From: Mytilus californianus
Lineage: Eukaryota; Mollusca; Bivalvia; Mytilida; Mytilidae
NCBI RefSeq assembly: GCF_021869535.1
Contig: NW_026262648.1
Coordinates: forward strand, 2,170,001 to 2,234,000
DNA length: 64,000 nt
Direction of reading: 5' to 3'
In this document: piece by piece, positions 10,357-22,300 of the stretch
Numbering within the stretch: position 1 is the stretch's first letter
How the letters are laid out: every line of letters begins with the position of its first letter
Position numbers and translations under genes: made by a program
Notes under the pieces: generated by a model
Databases searched by the model: none
Seen by the model: only the letters and a program-made list of their open reading frames with translations
What the model was told of the DNA's origin: nothing

Positions 10357-13300
10357 GTAAGCCTAAGATCTATAAAAAATACACGAGTCCCTTACTTTTC
10401 AGAAAGTTTTTTTTTTCGACTCAAACAATTGATGAAATGTATCCACGTATTCCGTAACAATACCACGAAATCTCAAGAATGGTTTGAGTAGTTTATTTTA
10501 GATAATACAGAAAGAAAGTATCCAAAACATCATTTTTAAAGCTTTAAACGTTTGCTTGGTTATTCAATGAAATCACTAGCACAACTTTAAATGAAGCAGT
10601 TATGAAGGGCAATTTGTTTGTAACTTATGAAATAATGAGAAGTTCTATTAAGACACCCATCAAAATACGTACAGGGACAAGGAATAATTCCATATAAGTT
10701 TTTTTTCTGTCGTTGTGAATACTTGAAACTTGAGTTCGAACGTTATAAGTTTTTCGAAAGATTCTATTGTCATTTACATGTATGCATTTTTAAAATGAAA
10801 ATACATGTGGGGAAGGCGACATCATCTCTCATATTTCGCTCATTAAAATTAACAGCCAGAGACAGAGAAAAACTAATTACTTAAAAAAAACCAAAAAAAT
10901 AGAAAAACAAAGGATATGGGGCATCGGCATTTATTCATGACACAAAATAGTACATGCACAGCAAAAAACAAAAAAACAAAAAAAACATACACACAAAAAG
11001 CATTTTTTTCGCTTTCTATTTATCAATAACTTGCACTATTTTGTTGTAGATTTGCAAAAGACTGCCATGATGAATACTTTGGAGGATAAGGTCAGTTTGA
11101 TCTCTTTTTTTTAGAATTTACTTTCTCATTGTTAACACATGCGAATTCTAACGTACTTTCCCTCTTTTTATTGAATCATTATCACATACCAATCCTCTGT
11201 GGCGTAAAATACATAGCAAAGAAACATAATCATACGCAAGTTAAAACTTTACGGGTATTTTTGAAGGCAAGTTAATCTTAATGTAAATATAAACACATTT
11301 ACGGGTATATTTTCTATAAGTTTAACTTTTGTTTTATAAAGGTTTATAGAAGTAAAATTCCTATCTTTGTTTTGGGTTTCTAAGAAAACAATTAGTCTAT
11401 TATTTATTCTGTATTTATTCTCGTCCTTTATACAAGCTTATAAAACTGACATTTTATTGTATGTAGAAAATTTAAATTAAGAATTACAGTTTTTTGAAGC
11501 TATGTACAATTTTATCTTTTACAGAATCCATCAACAATCTGAATCACTATTTGGTCTTACATGTCTTTTCGAAAACTTAATTTAATAAACTTGATAATTA
11601 ATCAATTGTGCAAATATTTAACATGCAAATGCAACGAAATTATTACAATTATTTTATGGCATACGGTGAGTACAACAAATAATACATTATCGATATAGAT
11701 GCACATATCATTAGTATAATCTCTTTACTAGGACAGAGAACTTTCTCCTTTTTTTCCACTGTGTCAGTTTGGGTACTCATAGAAAAGCAGTATAACTATA
11801 AACATTGAAACCTCAGTACCTAATTAAAGGTTAACAAACGGAACTCATATACTGTCGTTCCCTATACCATACTTCTAGTAATTTGAGAGGTGTTCATTTG
11901 AAAACAAACCCGTTAATAAGGACTCAAGGCCGCTAAAGAGGTGTTTCACATACAATCAAACCCGTTTAGTAGGTGTTCCCATTGAAATCAAAATCTCTTC
12001 AGAGGTAATTCACATGGAAAATGCATAGTAACGGAAGCATATCGTGTTGGATATTTTCAGACGTTTAATGAAGTAATGTACTAATTGAATAATAATAATA
12101 ATAACATTTTAGTGCTCATAACACATATTTCTGTCGTAACCTTCAGTAGTTATGCTCTTGACAACACATTGCTTGGATTTTAATATGTTTTTTTTTTAAT
12201 ATTTCACAGGACAAACAAGATTTGATTCGTCAGAAAAGGGCTGGTAGGTATGACCTTAACATAGGTAATATTCAGTTTTGATATTCGTGGACATGAAATA
12301 TATTAATTTGTGACATGAAAGTGAAGTACAGAAAACTATTCATAATTTTGCAAACGGAAACATAAAATACAAGACAACCCATTCACTCCCTCGGCTTAAT
12401 TGACTACATGTACCTGCATTGTTGTTTTAACCAGAAATTTTCAATACATAATGACGATATAGATAATTCAAATTATTAGTTTTAGTATACAGATACGTGC
12501 TCCTCTGCTTCTAAATTTGGAATATAACATATCTTATTTTCACTTCAAATAAGACTCGTTTTTGTTCAAATACCCACAGGCATAAAATTATAGAATAGCA
12601 AAAAAAAAAAAAAAAACCCAATAACCTTGATCCAATCGTATACAATAGAAAATATAGCAACTCGTCTGGTAATAAAATTAAGTCCTGTAAACATTCTATA
12701 ATACGGTCTGATGAATTATTACTTGTTTTATGTGTTGTAATAGTCCTTTATAATTACAATAAATGTATTTTTATTAAAATCCATTATTTTGATTGACAGA
12801 CAACAATCGCGAGGCATTCCAAAATTATCTTTTATTTCCCAATACAATCCAACTTTCATGACTGCAAGAGCCGCGACCTATTGCAAGGCAAAATTCTGCC
12901 CTCAAGTTGCAATCCCTCCTTAACCAGTGAAATTCGCAATTTTCTTTTCTCAAATCTGCGTTCGTTCGCGCTTAACCTATTAATTTGATTCGTTGTTTAT
13001 TTGTTTTCTTCCTGATTAAGCATATAAAATTTGTCCTTATCTGTTATACAAAAGCATTAAATCAATATTGTTCATATATAATTTGGTTTTCAGATCTTCA
13101 GAAATTTCAAATTAATTGCCTTATAACTTTATTAAATGCGCACTATATATATCATATATTGTTAATTCTAACATGACGTTCTTCAAACGCTTTGAGTACA
13201 CACCCGTGGTAAAATATGAATATATTGTTTGGGCTGTTCCAATCGTACTCCCGCGTCATATGTTTTTTATGAATGAGCTACCCGACGTCATAGAACGATG

Positions 13301-16300
13301 ACGTAAGAATATAAGCATTTTACGGGAAAATACACGCTTGTGAAACCGAAAATCATCACAACAAGGAAACGTAAACAAACGATGCAAAAATGTGTTATAT
13401 AAGCCATTTTTTGTATACATATAAGACATATAAGTACAATTATCATTTAGATTCATCCAAACCTATCTAAATATGTTATTGTAAATAGTTTAAGCATGTC
13501 ATTTATTCAGTTTGCTCCGGTCTTTTACGTCAATTTAATAGTGCGTTTATTTATGGGAACGGCAAATAATGCCTTCATCTAGAGCTGTATAGTATCACTC
13601 GTCGTAATAATCTAATATTATATAAATAACACATCGCTGAGAGGGTGATAGAGCAGATTGTTACCCGGAGAAAACATTGTCAACTGAGGCGAAGCCAAGG
13701 TTGACAATGTCTTTTCGAGGGGTAACAATCTGCTCAATCACCCTCTCAGATATGTGTTATTTAATTTATTATACTGAATGTTCTGTTATTACTGTCGATT
13801 AAATTTCAAATTCAAAGTAATGAACTATGACGTCTTGTACATAACAACCATTCGTATTTAATAAAGCGCACACTTGATCAAGCGTCTCCGTGAAGGGTAA
13901 CAGAGTATTTGCCAGAGGATAGAGTCGTATTTAATAAAGCGCACACTTGATCAAGCGTCCCCGTGAATTGTAATAGAGTATTTGCCATAGGATAGAGTCA
14001 TATTTAATAAAGCGCACACTTGATCAAGCGTCTCCGTGAAGGGTAATAGAGTATTTACCATAAAATAGAGTAAATTAACACCCTCGTATATGCCAATCAA
14101 AATATTGCATTTTTACGTGAAGCATAATAAAAAAAAGACGAGGTATGATTGCCAATGAGATAACACTCCACAATAAACCAAATGATACAGAAATTAACAA
14201 CTATAAGCCTATTTTCAAATTAATACATTATTTTCTAGGAGTAATGTTTGAAAAGTCATAAAAAATCTGCATAAATTGTATCAATCTAAGACTTATAGAA
14301 CTACAACATAGCAAATGTAAGGTATGGATCTGTCATCATTTTTCTCCCCTATGAATACATGGTGTATGGTAATATATTTCTAGTTACCGGCAACCAACTG
14401 CATTGAATCGCTGAACAAGAATCCTCCAAAAATGAAATATTTACATAAACAATAAAACAGGCCTTCTAATAAATCATGCGTGAATATAACAATTTTTTGC
14501 CAGGCATGATATGTAGATTTCTTTGAAATTTTTTTCGGTATTATCAAGCACGTATTGACTCGTTATTGTGGAAGCAGCAACTTTGTTGTACATGAAATAC
14601 CAGCTGCTACAATTTAACCAAGAAATAAATAAATACTATTAAATTAAGGTTTGTTCTTTGTGTTATTTTATACATTATGTGTTTTAGTTCCTGTGGATGT
14701 CATTACCATATGTCATGGTGAAACAGCAACGCCTTTATGTAGTGCACCTGATACTCTACAAATACTGAAAGCATACTACGGGGAAATTGGCTGTACCTCT
14801 AATACCATGATACCCATTGAGACTACGTCAATTACAGCATGTGGAACATATGTGACAGTCAATGTGTCAGACATTTGTAATTTTGAGACAATGTGCTCTA
14901 TCACAGCATCAGATGCCATGTTAGGTATCTCAATGTGTACGGGTCCTAATAATCTATATCTTGAATACGAATGTGGTAAGTGTATATGTTTGATATACTA
15001 TACTAGTACCTGAAAGTAAAAGATCGTGCAGCATATAATAATTATAGATTAGTACATGCAATATCTGTTCTGTTATTATCCCGAGATCTTGATACGTGAC
15101 ATTGGCTTTTAACCGGAGGGACGATATCATTTATGGGATAATTACAAGGGAGATATGGGAAAAGGCATATATTATAAGATATAGGGTTTTGCTACTGAAC
15201 CCCTACGGATCCGTACTTGGAGGGTTAGTCAAATCCAGAGGCGGTGATGCCGAAATACAAAAACAACTAAGATAAAAATGGTTTAGTTTTTTGTTTAATA
15301 ATTTGATGACTGTAGTTTGCTTTTTCATCTGTTGAGTATGTCATGGTCTGTCTCTTTTCAACCTATACCTATCAATTGTCAATTGGTGTCTGCTTACTTT
15401 TTCGATCGATATAAATGTAGTTCACAGTTAAGTTTCATTCTTGGCGCCAAGTCGATGACAAATTATTGTATGCCTTTCTACGACTGCGCCTATTGTAGTG
15501 GTACCACATGAATGATGGTGTCTTAAGCATTACACACTAATATAATGCACTGTTATTTGTTGACAGTATTGTAATGCTCACTGATAATGGCGTCATTCAA
15601 TAGCACGGATTCCGACGAAGGAGGAAGACAACCGTACATAAGCAGAACAGGGCTTCAGTGAAGAATATTACGACAGCTAAATTATGCATTTTGAATTACA
15701 GATGTATACATTATGCACGCCTTTTAAAAACTGAAAAAATGCAGTTAGTAACCTGCAATAGAAGTATTATCGATTTGACCATTCTATATCATGTATACAT
15801 ACACAACGTTTTTGTCTAATGTCTGATATCCTACGTTTTCTTTTACAGTGGCGCCATTGCTGATTATTGAAGGTGGGTTATACGCTGAAAAAAATAAATT
15901 CGTTAAAGCCGAATTTTGTAATGTCATTGAAACATTCGTTATATTTATACACATACATATTTAAGTAATATTAATTATTTTATTCTGTTCACCCTCTGCG
16001 AAAATGTCGTTTTAACATCTTTCTGGAACGGGGAACGCAAAAAACTTAAATGTAAATGACGTCATAATGAACTCATTATTTATTTTTGCCACATTTCTTC
16101 CCTAAAACTCTAGTATATCGGTCTCCTAATATTTGTCTAATTCATTCAGTAGACACTCAGTATTTGAATTTGAATTCTTCGATGTTGGTGAATTTTTTTC
16201 TGCCCCTATTCAATACGATAACTAAGATTAGTTATAATAGCAGATGAAATAAATGATCAAATCCAAGGTACTACCTGATTTGATATTGTGCAACACTTCC

Positions 16301-19300
16301 TTCTTTACTTTTGGAACATTTACTTATTAGTTATCTGATAGTAAAACAAGAAAACAAAGAATCTGTTTTGGTTTGAGTACAAGAATGTTAATTGATTAAA
16401 CTGTCTCAGCTAGCTTTCTGTGGTAGCGACCTCATTTGAGCCTGCTTTCAAACTTATGCGCCGTGTTTTACTTCCTTGTTAAAGTAAGTGGTCACCCTGT
16501 TGGTAACTAAACTCAGCATTTTTCTGCAAAAGTAAAGGGTGAAGTTTGTTCGCACGTTAAAAACTGATTTGACGCTACCACATGTTGGGCCTTGCGAAGT
16601 CAGCTTTTATCAGCTATTATCAGGACTATATGTTGTTCTTTGGATTTTTATTGGTGAATCGAGTTTTGTTAGTTGATTTTATTTACAATACTTTTTCATC
16701 CCCGACGGCATCGATTGATTGATTGATTGTTGGTTGCTTAACGTCCAGTGGCAGATATTTCATGCATGTTCAGGACGAGAATAATTTAACAATAAATACA
16801 ATAGGTAGGTCTTGTAATTGAGGCCGTCCGCGATAAGGTCAGATAAGATGAGAACAGAAATTTATCCTTGCAACAGGTCACCTACGGACCCCTCAAAGAG
16901 TTGTAGCAAGGGTTCTTAACGTGCAGAGAGTATGGCACTTTCTCTACACGAGGCATCGGATTTAACGTTCCCATTATGATCGGACGTGGATGCGTAATTG
17001 ATTCATCCCGCACAGCCAAACGGACGCCCCACTTTGGCAAGGGTTTTACTGGCGGTCGGAAGAAGACCTGTAGTGACAATATTTCTATTCCCAATTCTAT
17101 TTCTGTAAATTTACTGTTAATAAAATATTGAATTATTCGAAATAATTAGGTTTATCTACCCTTATGCATATATTTCCTTAGCTGTGTTTGGCACACATTT
17201 TCGGAATTTTTCTGTTTTAAATGCTCCTAAACTTCGTATTTGATTTGGTCCGCCAACTGTTTTGATTCGTTTGAAACTAATAAGTCTTAAATAAACGAAA
17301 CACACGTCTAACGTTACAATTTCTAAACCTGTTTTATTGTGTACATTTGGTACATTTATCTCAGAGTCTGTTTTTATAGTGTACCTATGATACATTTATA
17401 TCAGTTGTTACAATGTTCGCATGGTTCAATTATCTCTGTTTTTACAGTGTACGTGTTGTACATTTATCTCTGTTTTCACAGTGTACGCGTGGTGCGTTTA
17501 TCTTTGTTTATACAGTGTACGCGTGGTACATTAGTCTCTAATTTTGCAGTGTGCGTGTAGAACATTTATCTCTGTTTTTATAGTGTACGTGTGAAACGTT
17601 TATCTCTGTTTTTAGAGTGTATGTCTGATACATTTATCTCTGTTTTTATTGTGTACATCAGGTACATTTATCTCAGAGTCTGTTTTTATAGTGTACCTGT
17701 GATACATTTATCTCAGTTGTTACAGTTTTCGCTTGGTTCAATTATCTCTGTTTTTACAGTGTACGTGTTGTACATTTATCTCTGTTTTCACAGTGTACGC
17801 CTGGTGCGTTTATCTCTGTTTTTACAGTGTACGCGTGGTACATTAATCTCTAATTTTAAAGTGTACGTGTGACACGTTTATCTCTGTTTCTCAAATGCTT
17901 GGCTACTAGGATAACCTTATTCACGACAGCTATTTATATGAGTTGAACATTTTTTATTGAAACCTGCAGTGCTTGTCCAAAGTCAGGAGCAACTAATTCA
18001 GTGATTATCATTTGTTGCTATATATCATATTTGTTTTTGGTTTATTGTTTTGTATCTAAATCAGGCCGTTATTTTTCTCGTTTGATGGTTTTACATTTGT
18101 CATTTTGGAACCTTTTATAGCTTGCTATGCGGTATGAGTTTTGTTTATTGTTTGAGGCTGTACGGTGACCTATAGCTGCTAACCTTCTACGTCATTTGGT
18201 CTTTGGTGGAGAGTTATCTCATTGGTAATCGTACCATATCTTTTTATTTTCATATTGTCCATTTAAAATTTGTTTCAATTGTATATATCATGTTGGTTCG
18301 ATAATTTTGTGTGATGATATCATTTTCAATAGAAATAAGAAGATATGGTATGAGTGCCAATGAGACAACACTCCTAAGTCATAATGTGAAACAATTATAG
18401 GTTTAAGTATGGTCCTCAACACAGAGCCTTGATAATTTACATTATTGATAAAATTATGACAGATTCAGAAACCACAGAGGTGTAATGTGTTGGGGGTACC
18501 CGAGTTGATTCTCGAGATCTGAGAGTTGTATATATAGTTACTTTTGTTAAACATACTTTTATCAGCTTTCTCGGCTCATCAATGCTCTCCAGATTAAATA
18601 AATGTTCAGCCCAACTGGCTAACTGACTCTATAGGTCAAATAAAAAGCAAGTTATACTTGAAAACTAGCTCTGTAGCTCCTACCTCACCAGACTCACTAG
18701 CGCTGCAGCTCCACTGGCTTACAATAGTTCTAACTCAAATAGTTAGCTAAACAGACTCGCAATATTGTTGTTCTTGCCGTTATATCTTTATCTTAAATAA
18801 AGTCTTTTAGCTCTATAGCTCTCCAGTTTCCTCGATGCAGCTCACTAACACTTCAAGATAATTCTTCTGCTAAGTTTCAGTTATTGAAAAGACTTGAGCA
18901 GTCAATTCAATGTTTAGAACAATAAGCAGGTATTTATCTTATCACTTATACTTGATCTGATCGAAATACCGCCCCTGACTGACTGCTGACGGCTGCCTCT
19001 ATACCCCTGGACGATTGAAATATACCACTATGCCTAGTAACAATGGTGTTTCAACCCTGGATGAGTACACCTTCATTTGACTATGGCATAGAGAACATAT
19101 CATAGTAACAAGGAGTGTTACAGCAGATTCCATTGAGTGTGTAGTGAAAGGTAATATCTTTGGTTAGCTTGCTTGTTAGCTGAACCGTGAAGTCATTATT
19201 GGGTCAGGTATGCTACCCTCCTTTCAAAGTAGCATAGTCCAACAGACAGATCGATTGGTTTACTGTCGGACTAGTCTATTCTTAAAGTAGGGTAGTTTAC

Positions 19301-22300
19301 CTAACCTAACAATGACTTCACGGTTCAGCTAACAAGCAAGCTAACCAATGATATTACCTTTGGCTACACACTCAATGGAATCTGCTGTAAGTAATTAAAC
19401 GATAATGTATTATCTCAAGAAAAATATTATGGTAGCCGAAGACCATAAAGATACCACTTATACTGTAATCGCACCACAAGCCGAGCATTCTTCATACAAG
19501 TTCACTCAATTGCAAGTTTATAACATAGTCATAGATATTCATAAGCACTTGAATTGGAGAGTAGAATATAGTCAAAAACTTATGCAAGTTATCCAATGAT
19601 TAACCTTACTGTAACTTTAATAAAATGTACCTAGTTAATAGAACAACGTTTAAGGTAAGTATTATATCAAATAACCAAATTGTAACTCTACCTTTTGTTT
19701 CCGATGTTTCTCTGTTGTCAAATTATAAGGGGAACAGAAACTAATGACTCCGTCCTTTCAAGTTACTTTGTTATGCATAGTCGTCCAATACAAATTCGCC
19801 AAAGAGGCTTATCAATTTACCATGCATGGCTTCATCAAGTTCATTTGAATTATCAACCATACAGTAATGTATTCATAACACGTATAGGATTACAATAACT
19901 TTAATCAAATTTAAAAAATAAAGTAGATTTTGACAGCAATAGTACATACAGTTGATAGGGAAACATTGAAGGCACACTCAAATGGGTATGAACAACAAAG
20001 AATTTAAACTTCAACGAGGACGATATATCTCGACAGACCAGGAGGTTTATTTATTAAGCTGAAATTAACACAAAAATCAAAAGCAAAGGGTCTGTCTTTT
20101 GAATCACGTTACATAACTTCAACTTTATTAGAATACCCTTATTACCCATAATGATCTTCAGAAATTGTTAATTTGAAATGTACAAAATTAAAACTTATAT
20201 CATATTTTAGTTATGTCTTGAACTAATTTGATAATTGAAAATATTTAACAACTATATTGTTGCGACATCAATTTTTATGTAATGAAGAACACAAAATCTT
20301 CCAAAGTAAAAAAAAAAAATAATAAACGAAAGAAATTAATCGTTGAAGGTTTTCATCATTTAGTCCTTTTAGTGCTTGTCAACGAAAGTCAGAAACGTCA
20401 AATTATTTTTCCTTATGAATGTGATTATTTTTGCAATGGTAAAATTACAGATAGTTTTTGCTTATTTTAAAAGATATATGAATATTGTCTGTATTTTGTA
20501 TACATAATTAACATATGTCTGGCGAAATGACCATGCTATGGAAAAACCTTGCGTACATACATGTTGGTATTTTGCAGGACCTCCTGGACCTTCAGGTCCT
20601 ACTGGCCCAAGAGGAATGAAGGGTATGCCAGTCATAGGAGAAAAGGGAAATACAGGAGAAGACGGAATGACGGGACTGAAAGGTAAGTAGCTATGGTAAC
20701 ATAGCTACAATAATCACAGGTAGTTAAAGTTCTTCGAGTAGAGTTTATAGTAAACAGCAGTTTGATAGCTCAGGTTTTTAACATTTTCAGTTTTGATGAA
20801 GTCAAAGTTTTGAAAAATAAAATTGAGAATGGAAATGAGGAATGTGTCAAAGAGACAACAAGCCGACCAAAGAGCAGAAAACATGTTTTAACTTATGTAC
20901 AGAAATACTATAAAGATATCTATATTTAAAATTTAAAATATTATGATTTTTTTTTTATTAAAGAAGATGTCAGAGCTGTCAATAACCGGATTATTGTAGG
21001 TTTTACACCAATCATTAGCTATTAATATTGTCTTGTAAAAAACATTATTCTTGCGTTGTTAATTGAACTTAATTTTATCTACATTCAAAGTTAATATGAT
21101 AACAATCGGGTTTTTTTTAAGTTCTTATTCGTTCTGTGTCTTGAAATTAACTGTTGATATAAATTACAGAAGTGAATATTCAAATTAACATTTCAAAACC
21201 CTATATAGCTAATGATGAATTTTGGTGGGGATTGTATATGCCCAGTCTTGTTGTGTTTTGTTTTGTAGACTGTTATTTGTCTTTCGGTCGTTTTTAGGTT
21301 TTTTTTTTGCCATGGTATTGTCAGTTCGTTTTCGACTTGTGAGTTTGACTGTCCCTTTTGTTTCATCCGCCTCTTATTTTTACCAGTCCGCCAGTTTTCC
21401 ATTTCAGGCTAGTCTTTATGACGTTTCAGAGGTTAATAGTTTAGCATGTGGTAACATGTCAATGCTAAATTGCGTAACTACGGAACGTTTTTCAACTCAT
21501 CCAGTCGATTAAGAGTTGAATTGTCACCTGCTCAATCGTCCAATGAGAACAGGTAGAAGAAAAATTGTTCATGCACTAAAATATCCGTTGTGTAATTCGT
21601 TATTTACCAATTTCAAAGTTTTGATGAATGCTTTTGAAAATAGTACCAATACTTCATAGTGTTCTGCAACGGTGAATTTCCAAATAGCAAGACGTTAGGC
21701 ATCTTTTTTGGTTTGATTAGGTGAACCCTGTTTCTTGGTTGCAATTTTATCGACACCAAACTTTAACCATAATACCCCATTACTATATATAGTCAACTGG
21801 TATTCTCCCCTGAAGGGTAATTTATTTTTATAAAGACGATCTATCAGTACATCCATTAAGAGAAAGTAAAGTTTCACTTTATCAAAACATTAAAAGCAGC
21901 AGGATGATACCATTTGAATTTTTACTAGTATCAGCTATTTTATGAGCCAAATCAATTTTAAATCAGTTAAAAGATAAAAAAAATTAAAATAATTCTAAAG
22001 ATCTTAACATTAAAATTAAACGCATGTGAAAAAGGATGTTAATATTTGCAGGGATGACTGGTCCAAAGGGTACAACCGGTACCAAAGGCCTACCAGGTAG
22101 GAATGGAAGGCGGGGAAAAAGAGGACCGAGAGGAAATACCGGACCAGCCGGAGCGAAAGGAGGAAAAGGACTGAGCGGAATGAAAGGTTACAAAGGCAAC
22201 AACGGTATGAAAGGTAACAAAGGAGCTAAAGGACTTAAAGGAAACGAAGGATCGAAAGGATATAAAGGTCTTAAAGGAAATAAAGGATACAAAGGTCAGA

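Larger units (their letters stand above)
12244..14687 (+). other. gene 1 intron 3, repeat-bearing
   Basis: A 2444-bp intron holding a poly(A) run (12600-12616), a near-palindromic hairpin element (about 13618-13774), three 73-bp tandem repeats (13854-14072) and a family A fragment (14138-14211). Short ORFs near 12985-13456 are AT-rich chance ORFs. Confidence 0.7.
15873..20577 (+). other. gene 1 intron 5 (4.7 kb, repeat-rich)
   Basis: Contains a family C element (16715-17095), a 34-38-bp minisatellite with ~312-bp higher-order structure (17335-17885), two family A copies in opposite orientation (17968-18248 and 18337-18432) and a foldback element (19118-19390). No gene is supportable in it. 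Confidence 0.7.

Noticed and set aside
17339..17872. ORFs of 73 and 93 codons
   Set aside because: Translated 34-38-bp minisatellite within a gene 1 intron.
21222..21512. 96-codon ORF
   Set aside because: Translation of a dispersed repeat also present near 48.3 kb.
22036..22036. ATG at 22036 as start of gene 1's collagen ORF
   Set aside because: It precedes the 'ttgcag' acceptor, so it is intronic. The upstream exons join in frame at 22052.
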